NCBI RefSeq assembly: GCF_965137335.1 | Contig: NZ_CBCRZD010000014.1 | Source: Empedobacter stercoris | Lineage (GTDB): Bacteria; Bacteroidota; Bacteroidia; Flavobacteriales; Weeksellaceae | DNA length: 64,000 nucleotides | Reading direction: 5' to 3' (one strand) | Part shown: one piece after another, positions 1-7,746 of the stretch | How the letters are laid out: each line of letters opens with the position of its first letter | Position numbering within the stretch: position 1 is the stretch's first letter | The notes under the pieces: model-generated | Databases searched by the model: none | Told to the model about the DNA's origin: nothing | The model's input: the letters and a program-made list of their open reading frames with translations, nothing else | Made by a program: the position numbers and the translations under genes

Positions 1-166
1 ATAGAATCGCACAACTTGAATAATCAATTGGAAAATTCATTGTTTGCTTCAACTCTAATATTAATTCTTGAATTTTTGGAGGAAATATTTCTAATGGAAA
101 TATATTTTGTCCAGAGATATTTTTAAAGTCTACATACAATTCTCTTAGAACTTGATTACTTTCCAT
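1..166 (-). CDS. DUF3987-domain protein, N-terminal part only (cut by window edge)
   Basis: A frame open on the minus strand from an ATG at 166-164 to the window edge gives about 55 residues. The segment around ISGQNIFPLEIFPPKIQELI, followed by MNFPIDYSS, matches my recollection of the N-terminus of DUF3987 proteins. That is a large family, often with a primase/helicase-like ATPase part, common on genomic islands and prophage remnants in Bacteroidota. The ATG lies one base after the stop of the helix-turn-helix gene (TAA-T-ATG), so the two are almost certainly translated from one mRNA. The rest of the protein lies outside the window. The family call rests on a short stretch recognised by eye; that a gene exists here is more certain. 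Confidence 0.6.
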   Translation of the reverse strand, partial: MESNQVLRELYVDFKNISGQNIFPLEIFPPKIQELILELKQTMNFPIDYSSCAIL

Positions 167-167
167 A

Positions 168-437
168 TTATCTTAGGTATTTAAAGTTAATTAAACGATT
201 ATTCTCATCGTAAATAGAACTATGAGGTATCAAAAAAGGTTTTGTATTCGTGTTCGCTTTAATAATACCTAGATGTATTTTCTTTCTAATTGACTGAGGA
301 GTTAAGCGTAATTTAATAGCAACTTCTTCTACAGTATAATTCTTTTCAGGCTCTTCTTTTGTTTTAAGATTTAGACGATCAAGTTTTTGATCAATTTTGG
401 TAAGAAGATCTACCAAAGGTTCGAATGGATTGTTCAT
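168..437 (-). CDS. Helix-turn-helix (MerR/excisionase-like) DNA-binding protein
   Basis: This 89-residue protein has a predicted N-terminal coiled segment (about residues 8-30, LVDLLTKIDQKLDRL). A winged-helix 'HTH_17' type domain follows at about 34-80 (YTVEEVAIKLRLTPQSIRKKI, then a short wing). Such small proteins accompany DUF3987 genes and integrases on Bacteroidota genomic islands, where they act as excisionase-like or transcriptional control proteins. It forms a tight pair with the DUF3987 gene downstream on the same strand. No TAnnTTTG element was found before its ATG at 437. The exact role (excisionase or repressor) cannot be read from the sequence. Confidence 0.8.
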   Translation of the reverse strand: MNNPFEPLVDLLTKIDQKLDRLNLKTKEEPEKNYTVEEVAIKLRLTPQSIRKKIHLGIIKANTNTKPFLIPHSSIYDENNRLINFKYLR

Positions 438-832
438 GTTTGTATTTTTAAAATTCTACAATCACAATTTATGTTCGATTTTAGCTTTTTCTAATTTTTT
501 AGATTCCAAACAAATTCCAAATTTTATTATATTGTTAATCAGTAGTTTATTCTTTATAAAAAAAGAAATTTTTTATAGTATCAATATATGATTGAATATT
601 TTGGAATTTTTATTATCCTTAAATAATAGATATTTTACGAATTAGTTATTTAAATAAATAATATTTACTTGAATACTATATGTTTATAGAGGTAAATTGA
701 TTAACGAAGAAACAGTTAAAATATATAGCTTATTAATCTTTGAAATGATAAAAAGTTATAAGATTATTAGAATTAAAGAAGCGTAAGTGTGATATTAATA
801 GTTGAAAATTCTAGCAACTTGGCTAGCAACCA
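438..832. other. 395-bp AT-rich stretch without a gene between island genes and tRNA-Ser
   Basis: No reading frame here looks like a protein. The one longer frame, 397-591 on the plus strand, mostly overlaps the helix-turn-helix gene and has no family features. Near the right end an imperfect tandem repeat, CTAGCAACTTGG/CTAGCAACCAAA at 811-834, lies just outside the tRNA terminator. Island junctions next to tRNA genes often hold such short repeats for integrase arms, but no integrase gene is visible here. Confidence 0.5.
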
Positions 833-870
833 AAAATAAAAAAGCCCTAAACATAAGTATTTAGGGCTTT
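833..870 (-). terminator. Rho-independent terminator of tRNA-Ser
   Basis: On the minus strand an 11-bp stem (AAAGCCCTAAA paired with TTTAGGGCTTT) with a loop of about 8 bases is followed by a T-rich run. It starts 5 bases after the tRNA 3' end, so it ends the tRNA transcript. Confidence 0.85.
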
Positions 871-875
871 ATTAG

Positions 876-960
876 CGGAGAGTGAGGGATTCGAACCCCC
901 GGAGGTGTGACCCTCAACAGTTTTCAAGACTGCCGCATTCGACCACTCTGCCAACTCTCC
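876..960 (-). tRNA. tRNA-Ser (anticodon TGA)
   Basis: The minus strand folds as a class II tRNA of 85 bases. The acceptor stem is GGAGAGT/ACTCTCC with G as discriminator base. The anticodon stem-loop is CAGTCTTGAAAACTG with anticodon TGA, followed by a long variable arm and a T arm with GGTTCGAATCC. The 3' CCA is not encoded. A long variable arm with TGA fits serine codons UCN. tRNA-Ser genes are common integration sites for genomic islands, consistent with the DUF3987/helix-turn-helix genes on its 3' side. Confidence 0.95.
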
Positions 961-1093
961 TACACAGCATTTATTGCTGTATTGCGAGTGCAAATATAGA
1001 ACGCTTTTTCGTTTTTCCAAACTCTGAAAACAATTATTTTAAAATTATTTTTTAACAAAATGATTATCAATCGAATATTTTTGAGGTTTTTTA

Positions 1094-1123
1094 TTGGCTA
1101 TGGCCTTACAGACCTTAAATTTG
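1094..1123 (+). promoter_or_regulatory. Bacteroidota-type promoter of the MFS gene
   Basis: TTGG at 1094-1097 and TAAATTTG at 1116-1123, 18 bp apart, match the TTTG/TAnnTTTG consensus of the phylum's primary sigma factor. The predicted start is near 1127, giving a leader of about 19 bases before the ATG at 1146. Confidence 0.7.
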
Positions 1124-1145
1124 CACTTTAGTTTAAATAATAGCC

Positions 1146-2312
1146 ATGAATAATTCCGTTGAATATACATCAACTCAAAAAAATCGAATTCGTTTAGCCG
1201 TTTCGTTGTTCTTTTTTTCACAAGGTTTAGCTTTCTCATCTTGGGCAAGTCGAATACCAACGATTAAATCAGAATTAGGAATTTCAGAAGGTCAGTTAGG
1301 AACTTTATTGTTGTTGATGCCAATTGGTCAATTGTGTACAATGGCGCTTTCGGGCAAGTTAGTCGCAAAATGTGGAAGTAAAAACGTATTGCAAATTGTT
1401 GTTCTAATTTATCCAATGCTTCTTTGTTGTATTGGTTTAGCACAAGACTTTTATCAATTAGGAGCAGTTTTATTCTTTTTTGGTGTAGTTGGTAATATGT
1501 GCAACATTTCTGTGAATACACAAGGTGTTGAGGTCGAAAAAATATATGGTAAATCAATTATGTCGTCATTTCATGGTGCGTGGAGTATTGCTGGTTTTAC
1601 TGGAGCTTTGATTGGTTTATTGATGATGAATTTACATGTCAATACATTTTATCATTTTGTACTTATTTATGGTTTAATTGTATTGAATTGGATGGTGAAT
1701 AAGAAATATTTGGTTGATTCCATTTCGTCTCCAGCAAAGGAAAAGAAATCTATTTTCTCAAAACCTGATATAATGCTGGTTCAATTAGGAATAATAGGTT
1801 TTCTAAGTATGGCGACAGAGGGTGCGATGTTTGATTGGAGTGGTGTTTATTTTCAAGATATTGTAAAAGCGCCTCAAAATTTAGTTGTCGTAGGTTATGC
1901 TTCTTTTATGGTGATGATGGCTATAGGTCGTTTTGTTGGTGATTATTTTATCAGTAAATATGGGAAGCAGCGTATTTTACAAATTAGCGGAATATTGATG
2001 TTTTCTGGCTTGATGCTTTCGGTATTTTTTCCTCAATTTATAGTGTGTACCATTGCTTTTATGATGGTGGGACTTGGTGTGGCATGTAATGTGCCAACGG
2101 TTTATAGTGTTGCCGGAAAAAATAAGAATGTTAATCCAGGAGTAGCTTTGGCAATGGTTTCGAGTATATCTTTTTTAGGATTTTTGATGGGCCCTCCACT
2201 TATTGGATACATTGCAGAGGTTTCAGATTTGAGATATTCTTATGCGCTATTTGCATGTTTCGGATTGATTATGGTTTTTATGGTTGGAAGAATGAAAATT
2301 TTTAAGGCATAA
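1146..2312 (+). CDS. MFS transporter, YbjJ-like
   Basis: This 388-residue inner-membrane protein has about 12 hydrophobic segments. After a short hydrophilic N-terminus the first helix ends in the WASRIP motif, typical of the YbjJ branch of the major facilitator superfamily. A charged central loop (KKYLVDSISSPAKEKKS) separates the two six-helix halves. Family members are proton-coupled transporters or exporters whose substrates are mostly unknown (sugars or small drugs). A good promoter precedes it, and its 3' end overlaps the convergent small membrane-protein gene by 11 bases. The superfamily is certain; the substrate is unknown. Confidence 0.9.
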   Translation: MNNSVEYTSTQKNRIRLAVSLFFFSQGLAFSSWASRIPTIKSELGISEGQLGTLLLLMPIGQLCTMALSGKLVAKCGSKNVLQIVVLIYPMLLCCIGLAQDFYQLGAVLFFFGVVGNMCNISVNTQGVEVEKIYGKSIMSSFHGAWSIAGFTGALIGLLMMNLHVNTFYHFVLIYGLIVLNWMVNKKYLVDSISSPAKEKKSIFSKPDIMLVQLGIIGFLSMATEGAMFDWSGVYFQDIVKAPQNLVVVGYASFMVMMAIGRFVGDYFISKYGKQRILQISGILMFSGLMLSVFFPQFIVCTIAFMMVGLGVACNVPTVYSVAGKNKNVNPGVALAMVSSISFLGFLMGPPLIGYIAEVSDLRYSYALFACFGLIMVFMVGRMKIFKA

Positions 2313-2688
2313 TAACAGTTTTCCTTGAATATTTTTCTATTAAATAGGTTTTATGAACTTTTAAGTAAAAAATAATTCCAACAAAATAGCAAACAACATC
2401 AATTACATCACCGGTATAATTCGTAGAATATTTTGGCATAATAAATTCCATTAACAGCGCTAAAACAGTAGCTGTGATGATTAAATATGATGTTGGATAA
2501 ATGTATAATTTTCCGTTATATTTTAGTTTAGAAATGATATAACAACCCAGATGAGTCATAGCAGGAACAGCAAAAATATCAGTTAAATAATGATTGATAT
2601 AGTCGATTTCGATGGCATAAATTCGTGTAATTTTCACGAAAATCCAACTTAATAAATAGAGACAAAAGTAGGGGTCGAACAATTTCAT
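2302..2688 (-). CDS. Small integral membrane protein (about 4 TM)
   Basis: From the ATG at 2688 the protein has 128 residues and about four membrane segments with few charged residues. This start was chosen because an upstream small reading frame stops at 2691, two bases before it; a start further upstream would run through that gene. The C-terminal part (MPKYSTNYTGDVIDVVCY, then a last helix) resembles VanZ-like four-helix proteins, a group of Bacteroidota membrane proteins sometimes labelled as magnesium-citrate transporters by weak similarity. It forms a two-gene unit with the 37-residue membrane peptide. No function is assigned. Confidence 0.75.
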   Translation of the reverse strand: MKLFDPYFCLYLLSWIFVKITRIYAIEIDYINHYLTDIFAVPAMTHLGCYIISKLKYNGKLYIYPTSYLIITATVLALLMEFIMPKYSTNYTGDVIDVVCYFVGIIFYLKVHKTYLIEKYSRKTVIMP

Positions 2689-2690
2689 TC

Positions 2691-2804
2691 TTACACCACA
2701 AGTAGAATAATCAAAACACAAAAAATACCCAAAATTGCAAGAAATATAAAAAACGCATCGTCTATTAATTTTTGTATGGTACTTCGTTTATCTTTATTTT
2801 CCAT
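2691..2804 (-). CDS. 37-residue single-pass membrane peptide
   Basis: ATG at 2804 to TAA at 2693-2691 encodes 37 residues. A charged N-terminus (MENKDKRSTIQKLIDD) is followed by an uninterrupted hydrophobic stretch of about 20 residues (AFFIFLAILGIFCVLIILLV). The stop lies two bases before the ATG of the next membrane-protein gene, so the two are likely translated as a unit. On the minus strand a TAnnTTTG-like element (complement of CAAAATTA at 2823-2830) lies upstream. The amphipathic, charge-biased start and operon position argue for a real gene, but no family is recognised. Confidence 0.6.
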   Translation of the reverse strand: MENKDKRSTIQKLIDDAFFIFLAILGIFCVLIILLVV

Positions 2805-2954
2805 TATTCAAACAAATTTTTACAAAATTATTTTATTCATTTAGAATAGCATAAGACGAATGTCATTGTAAAGTGTTTAAAATAGGATAAGGCTATTATT
2901 TAAAACAAATTTCTTAACTTTAATTGTGTGAATATTGTTAATTTTATCAATAAA

Positions 2955-3086
2955 ACCGTCATTTCGAGTGGAATTCTGAAAGAATTTTGTGTCGAGAAAA
3001 AGGTTTTTGAAGGTGAAATTCTATTCTCATACAATTTTTCTTTATTTTATTTCGAAATGTTATTCGAACTGACGAATTTTAATTCA
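2955..3086. repeat. Dispersed intergenic repeat, copy 1 (MITE/REP-like)
   Basis: The element starts with ACCGTCATTTCGAGTG and ends with GAACTGACGAATTTTAATTC, about 130 bp. Its ends are imperfect inverted repeats (CGTCAnTTCGA versus TCGAAnTGACG). A second copy with the same ends and internal order (GAATTTTGT.TCGAGAA, then ACAATTTTTCTT) lies at 27225-27364. It fills most of the 318-bp gap between the small membrane peptide and the secreted protein at 3129. No protein is encoded, so it is likely a non-autonomous mobile or folded repeat. Confidence 0.7.
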
Positions 3087-3128
3087 AAATACATAACGGG
3101 TTAACTTTAATAAATTAAATAATTGATC

Positions 3129-3413
3129 ATGAAAATACTTTTATTATTTCTTTTTCCAATTTGTCTTTTTGCACAATCAATTGGCTATTTTGACTCAAAG
3201 TATAAACAAAATTTATCGCTTGAGAAGAATAATGAATTGATGCAAGATTATGTAAAACATCATAATAATCAACTGACAAAGGTTTCTCCTCTAAATCCTA
3301 TTGAAGAAAGAATTGAGTATAGATTTGATGATTCTATGACCATAACACAAAATTTAATTAGAAGTATTATACATGAGATATTTTTAAGTAAACCATTGAA
3401 ATTAGGGAAATAA
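3129..3413 (+). CDS. Small secreted protein of unknown function
   Basis: From the ATG at 3129 (a TTG lies two codons upstream) the product has 94 residues. An N-terminal signal peptide (MKILLLFLFPICLFAQ) is followed by a polar, Lys/Asn-rich mature part of about 78 residues, with no cysteine and no recognised domain. It is presumably periplasmic. It stands alone between a repeat element and a terminator shared with lysA. No family is recognised. Confidence 0.65.
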   Translation: MKILLLFLFPICLFAQSIGYFDSKYKQNLSLEKNNELMQDYVKHHNNQLTKVSPLNPIEERIEYRFDDSMTITQNLIRSIIHEIFLSKPLKLGK

Positions 3414-3443
3414 AAAAGCCCAATCTTTTGATTGAGCTTTTAA
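3412..3443. terminator. Bidirectional terminator between the secreted-protein gene and lysA
   Basis: An imperfect stem AAAGCCCAATC/GATTGAGCTTT with a 4-base loop is flanked by A-rich and T-rich runs. The convergent genes ending at 3413 and 3466 can share it. Confidence 0.7.
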
Positions 3444-3465
3444 AATACTATAAAAAATTCTGAAC

Positions 3466-4677
3466 TTAGAATTTAATATCCTCTGTTGTAGCGATTAAAT
3501 CTTGTAATGTTTCACGGCGACGAATTAAATAATCTTTGTCATCAATTAACAAGACTTCCGCTGGTTTGAAACGCGAATTATAGTTTGATGCCATCGAGAA
3601 ACAATATGCTCCTGCATTGTGGAAACATAAAATATCACCTTCGCTAATTTCATTTATTTTACGATTCGATCCAAACGTATCTGTTTCACAAATGTATCCT
3701 ACAACAGTGTAATAACGACTACGTCCTTCTGGGTTCGAAATATTTTCGATTTCGTGGTGAGCGCTGTAAAACATTGGACGAATTAAATGATTAAATCCTG
3801 TGTCTATTCCAGCAAAAACAGTAGACGTTGTTTGTTTTACAACATTTACAGATGCTAAGAAAGATCCTGCTTCAGAAACCATGTATTTTCCTGGTTCAAA
3901 CATTAGTGTTAATGGTTTTCCATACGCTTTTTCAAATGCATTGAAACGTGCTGATAAACGTTCTCCTAAATATACGATGTCTGTTTCATCTGCTCCTGGA
4001 TAATAAGGAACTTTAAATCCTGATCCAAAATCGATGTAAGATAAATCCTTGAATTCTGCAGCAACTTCAAATAAAATTTCTGCTCCTTGTAAGAAAACAT
4101 CAATGTCCAAAATATCAGAACCTGTATGCATATGTACTCCGTCCAAATGTAAACCTGTATTTTCTACAACACGTTTGATATGTGGTAATTGATGAATAGA
4201 AATCCCGAATTTAGAATCGATGTGTCCTACCGAGATGTTCGCATTTCCGCCCGCCATAATATGCGGATTGATACGTACACAAACTGGATATTTAGGAAAA
4301 TCTTGTCCAAATGTTTCTAAAACCGAAAGGTTATCAATGTTGATACGAACGCCTAATTCAATTGCTTTTTTGATCTCTGTATACGAAACGCCATTTGGCG
4401 TATAAATGATTTCTTTCGGTTTGAAACCCGCCATTAATCCTAATTCTACTTCTTGAATAGAAACTGTATCCAATCCTGAACCAAGTGATTTAAAATACTT
4501 TAAAATATTAAGATTTGTGTTCGCCTTACATGCATAATTTAACTTTAAACGTTTGACTGTAGAAAATGCATTGGTCATCTTATCATATTGCGATTTTATT
4601 TTGTTCGCATCATATACATATAAAGGTGCGCCATATTTTTGCACCAATTCTAATAGACGTTCTCTATTCAGTTCCAT
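3466..4677 (-). CDS. lysA: Diaminopimelate decarboxylase
   Basis: This 403-residue fold type III PLP enzyme decarboxylates meso-diaminopimelate to L-lysine, the last step of lysine synthesis in the cytosol. The N-terminal alanine-racemase-like barrel carries the PLP lysine at about residue 51 (NYACKANTN). Glycine-rich phosphate-binding motifs follow (DFGSGFKVPYYPG, then FEPGKYMV). The C-terminal beta domain has the conserved HNAGAYCFSMASNYNSR segment that completes the active site of the partner subunit. Length is normal for the family. It appears monocistronic. Arginine decarboxylase relatives are much longer, so lysA is the clear choice. Confidence 0.95.
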   Translation of the reverse strand: MELNRERLLELVQKYGAPLYVYDANKIKSQYDKMTNAFSTVKRLKLNYACKANTNLNILKYFKSLGSGLDTVSIQEVELGLMAGFKPKEIIYTPNGVSYTEIKKAIELGVRINIDNLSVLETFGQDFPKYPVCVRINPHIMAGGNANISVGHIDSKFGISIHQLPHIKRVVENTGLHLDGVHMHTGSDILDIDVFLQGAEILFEVAAEFKDLSYIDFGSGFKVPYYPGADETDIVYLGERLSARFNAFEKAYGKPLTLMFEPGKYMVSEAGSFLASVNVVKQTTSTVFAGIDTGFNHLIRPMFYSAHHEIENISNPEGRSRYYTVVGYICETDTFGSNRKINEISEGDILCFHNAGAYCFSMASNYNSRFKPAEVLLIDDKDYLIRRRETLQDLIATTEDIKF

Positions 4678-4839
4678 TTTGTTTAATTTTTTGTTTAAAG
4701 TTAAATTTCAGTTGCCAAAATTACGGAAATCAAATGATTTTCTGACGATAATTCAGAATAAACTTGTTAAAAATCAATAAATTCGAATTTAATTTAAAAT
4801 ATTGGTTTTTATTTCGAATATTATTCGTTAATCTAAGTT

Positions 4840-5972
4840 TTAACCCTTCCACCATTCTTTGAAATAAAACACCGAATCGTTCAGATTTACTGTTTCACCG
4901 ATCATCGGAGTTAAAATATCAACCTTATTCTGTTTGCCATATTCCACAACTTTTTCTAAAGGTTCATCCCAAGCATGTTTTGCTAATGCAAATTTTGCAG
5001 CATGTACAGGAATTATGTGTTTCGCTTTTAGATCGGTAACAATAGCAGGAATATCCGTTGGTAATGCATGAATGTATTTCCACGCATCGTTGTATTGTCC
5101 ATTTTCGAGAATAGCAAAATCAAATGGCCCATATTTTTCTCCTATTTCTTTGAAATGTGTGTCATAGCCACTGTCTCCACCTAAGAATAGTTTTTGCGTT
5201 GGGGTTTTCAGAACATAAGAAGTCCAAAGAGTAACGTTGCGTTTAAATTTTCGACCAGAAAAATGACGAGCAGGAGTAAAGGTTATTTCAAGATTATTCT
5301 TCAACTTTATAGTTGTATACCATTCTTCTTCGATTAATTGTTCTGGTAAATAATTCCATTTTTCGAAATGTGCACCAACACCTAATGGCAAAATTACTTT
5401 ATTCACTTTATGTTGTAATTCTTTTACAGTTTCATAATCCAAATGATCGTAATGATCATGTGAAATCACTAAATAATCAATCTTCTGAAAATCCTTTGTA
5501 TGGTAGGTATTTGCTCCTTTAAATGCTTTATTGAAAATTGGTAAAGGTGATCCATGTTCACTAAAAACAGGGTCAATTAAGAAATTAATTCCATCTAATT
5601 GAATGTAATAAGACGAATGTCCCAACCAAATGAAGATATTTTCAGATGGATCAATTGATAAAATATCTGTTTGAATATGAGGAATTGAATCTTTTGGAGA
5701 AATATTCGAGTCTTTTTTACCGAAAATAAAATCCACATCACTTTTTTAGTATCATAGCCTTCTGCAAAAGCAGGTGTGTGATTGAGGTTTTGAAACTGTC
5801 CATTTTTATAATGTTTAGATTGTTTCATTCGTTCCAAACGTTCTCCAGTAGCTTCTGCACCAAACGTATTCATTTGTAGAATGGCAAAAGTTAGTAGTGA
5901 AAATAAAATAATGAGAGAAAGAATGAAGTAAAACATTTGTTTAAAAACTTTTCGGTGATTGATTTTTTTCAT
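4840..5972 (-). pseudogene. Membrane-anchored metallo-beta-lactamase-fold hydrolase (UlaG/NAPE-PLD-like), frameshifted
   Basis: Two overlapping minus-strand frames together make one protein. The first (ATG at 5972) encodes a membrane anchor and a stretch typical of this family (GAEATGERLERM, then NGQFQNLNHTPAFAEGY) and runs to KKVMW. The homologous sequence then continues in the next frame (DFIFGKKDS) with the whole catalytic domain, including the SHDHYDHLD zinc motif, the GGDSG segment and IPVHAAKFAL. One missing base near 5734, in a G run after ATGTGG, explains the switch. The intact protein would be about 377 residues. The family hydrolyses lipid-like or lactone substrates. The shorter frame from 5736 could still give a cytosolic enzyme. 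A sequencing error is possible. Confidence 0.8.
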
Positions 5973-6023
5973 TTGGTTCAAAAATATAAAATGTTTTCAA
6001 ATTGATAAGTTGTAAAAGGGAAT

Positions 6024-6067
6024 GTAACATTTGTAACTTTCAAATTAAATTACTTTTATCAATTTTG
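6024..6067 (+). promoter_or_regulatory. Crp/Fnr-type operator 1 and promoter of the split yeeE operon
   Basis: GTAACATTTGTAAC at 6024-6037 is an imperfect dyad. A -7-like element, CAATTTTG, at 6060-6067 follows after exactly 22 bp. This places the dyad centre near -41, the class II activator position. The same arrangement occurs at 8715 and 9725. The ATG follows at 6092. Confidence 0.75.
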
Positions 6068-6091
6068 TAACCGATTAGAAAAGTATAACGA

Positions 6092-6640
6092 ATGGAATTT
6101 ATCTTACAACCTTGGCCATGGTACGTTGGTGGCCCAATAATCGCAATCGTAATGTTATTGCTGATTTATTTTGGAAAAAGTTTTGGATTTTCATCTAATT
6201 TCAGAACCATTTGTTCTGCTTTTGGAGCTGGAAAATCATGTGATTTTTTCTCTTTTGATTGGAAAGCACAAAAATGGAATTTATTATTCTTGATGGGTGC
6301 TGTAATTGGAGGTTATTTATCGGTACATTTTTTATCAGATAATCAAATTCCAGCAATTTCAGAAGCGACAATCGTACAATTAAACGAAATGGGTTTTGAA
6401 AGTGCAGGAAAAACATATTCTCCTACCGAAATATTCGAAACTATGTCGATTAAAAATATTGCCTTATTATTTGTAGGTGGATTATTAATTGGTTTCGGAA
6501 CACGCTATGCAGGTGGTTGTACATCTGGACACGCAATTTCTGGTTTGAGTGATTTGCAATTACCTTCATTAATTGCTGTAATCGGATTTTTTATCGGTGG
6601 ACTTTTAATGGTTCATGTATTGTTTCCTTTAATTTTTTAA
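6092..6640 (+). CDS. YeeE/YedE-family sulfur transporter, N-terminal half (PmpA-like)
   Basis: This 182-residue inner-membrane protein has about five hydrophobic segments. The motif GGCTSGHAISG near residues 145-155 is the conserved cysteine motif of YeeE/YedE transporters, which move thiosulfate or other sulfur species. It represents the first half of a full-length YeeE; the second half is the next gene, 4 bases downstream. Split pairs (PmpA/PmpB) accompany persulfide dioxygenases in many bacteria. The Crp/Fnr operator at 6024 and the Crp/Fnr gene in the same operon indicate induction by a sulfur or redox signal. Thiosulfate as the substrate is a family-level inference. Confidence 0.88.
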   Translation: MEFILQPWPWYVGGPIIAIVMLLLIYFGKSFGFSSNFRTICSAFGAGKSCDFFSFDWKAQKWNLLFLMGAVIGGYLSVHFLSDNQIPAISEATIVQLNEMGFESAGKTYSPTEIFETMSIKNIALLFVGGLLIGFGTRYAGGCTSGHAISGLSDLQLPSLIAVIGFFIGGLLMVHVLFPLIF

Positions 6641-6644
6641 TTTC

Positions 6645-7058
6645 ATGAGAAGTTTAGTTTATATCATATTAGGTATTATCTTTGGTGCAACCATGTATAA
6701 GGCAGAAACAGCCTCTTGGTTCAGAATTTTTGAAATGTTCAATTTTCAATCTTTCCATATGTACGGATTTATTGGTTCGGCATTGGTTGTCGGAACGATT
6801 GGAATTCAATTAATGAAAAAGAAAGAAGCAAAAGATATTAATGGTCAGAAAATTGTGATTCAACCCAAAGCAAAATCGATTGCACGTTATTTAATCGGAG
6901 GTATTTTCTTCGGTTTAGGTTGGGCATTAGTTGGTGCTTGCCCTGGTCCAATTTTTGTATTGTTAGGTGCTGGTGTTTATCCAATTTTAATTACAATTGC
7001 TGGTGCATTAATAGGTACTTTTGCTTACGGAAAAGTTAGAAATAAAATCCCACATTAA
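6645..7058 (+). CDS. YeeE/YedE-family sulfur transporter, C-terminal half (PmpB-like)
   Basis: This 137-residue membrane protein has about four hydrophobic segments. It carries the second YeeE cysteine motif, LVGACPGPIFVLLGAG, near residues 100-115. With the preceding gene it reconstitutes the two-fold architecture of YeeE, in which conserved cysteines of both halves line the path for the sulfur substrate. It begins 4 bases after the first half and ends 2 bases before the Crp/Fnr gene, so the three form an operon. A charged cytosolic loop (KKKEAKDINGQK) lies in the middle. Confidence 0.88.
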   Translation: MRSLVYIILGIIFGATMYKAETASWFRIFEMFNFQSFHMYGFIGSALVVGTIGIQLMKKKEAKDINGQKIVIQPKAKSIARYLIGGIFFGLGWALVGACPGPIFVLLGAGVYPILITIAGALIGTFAYGKVRNKIPH

Positions 7059-7060
7059 AC

Positions 7061-7690
7061 ATGATAAAAGAGAAAATAGAAGCAACTTACCCTTATCAAT
7101 TTGAAGATGAATTGTTGGATGAAATTAATGAATTAGGTTCATTGATCGAGTTCAAAGCAAATGATGTCATGATCGATTTAAACCAATTTATCAAAGGAAT
7201 GCCTATTCTTTTGAAAGGTGCTATTAAGATTATGCGCGAGGATTTTGATGAAGGTGAATTGTTGTTATATTTTCTTGAAAAAGGGGATACATGTGCCATG
7301 ACAATGGCGTGTTGTTTGGGTGATAGACAAAGTAAAATTCGTGCTATTGCCGAAACAGATGGTGAATTGGTGATGATTCCGATTACTAAAATGGACGAAT
7401 GGTTAGCGAAATATGCTTCTTGGCGTCGTTTTATTTTTGATAGTTATAACAATAGAATGGAAGAGATGTTGGTTGCGATTGACAATTTAGCATTTAATGA
7501 CATGAACCAACGATTGAAAAAATATCTGTTGGATGTTGCAAGTATTAACAAAGGGAAAGTGATTGTGAAAACACATCAAGAAATAGCATACGAACTCAAT
7601 ACTTCTCGTGTGGTAATTTCTCGCCTTTTGAAAGCATTAGAAAAAGAAGGTTTCCTTCAATTAAATCGAAATGAAATCACGATTAATTAA
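7061..7690 (+). CDS. Crp/Fnr-family regulator of the sulfur island
   Basis: This 209-residue protein has a cyclic-nucleotide-binding-like beta-roll (about 10-125), a dimerisation helix (about 126-150) and a C-terminal winged helix. Its recognition helix is TSRVVISRLLKALE at 181-194. The beta-roll lacks a cAMP pocket signature but carries cysteines 78, 84 and 85 (CAMTMACC), which could sense sulfane sulfur or redox state. It is the last gene of the operon it probably controls. Three operators at identical distance from -7 elements (6024, 8715, 9725) fit class II activation by this protein. Iron-sulfur Fnr is unlikely because the N-terminal cysteines are absent. The ligand is inferred. Confidence 0.92.
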   Translation: MIKEKIEATYPYQFEDELLDEINELGSLIEFKANDVMIDLNQFIKGMPILLKGAIKIMREDFDEGELLLYFLEKGDTCAMTMACCLGDRQSKIRAIAETDGELVMIPITKMDEWLAKYASWRRFIFDSYNNRMEEMLVAIDNLAFNDMNQRLKKYLLDVASINKGKVIVKTHQEIAYELNTSRVVISRLLKALEKEGFLQLNRNEITIN

Positions 7691-7709
7691 GAAATCATTT
7701 TAATCATAC

Positions 7710-7746
7710 AAAAAAAGGAATCTCAATTTTGAGATTCCTTTTTTAT
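7710..7746. terminator. Bidirectional terminator
   Basis: A perfect stem AAGGAATCTCAA/TTGAGATTCCTT with a 2-base loop is flanked by A and T runs. It serves the Crp/Fnr gene on the plus strand and the XRE gene on the minus strand. Confidence 0.9.

Noticed and set aside
397..591. Plus-strand frame overlapping the start of the helix-turn-helix gene
   Set aside because: Low-complexity, no family features, no promoter, and it overlaps a clearly coding gene on the other strand.
5734..5737. Frameshift as programmed phase variation
   Set aside because: There is no long homopolymer or short tandem repeat at the site; a short G run makes a mutation or read error more likely.
5595..5981. Stand-alone 128-residue membrane protein
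   Set aside because: Its first two thirds are the N-terminus of the metallo-beta-lactamase-fold protein; the last third is out-of-frame translation of the catalytic domain, so it is one half of a frameshifted gene.
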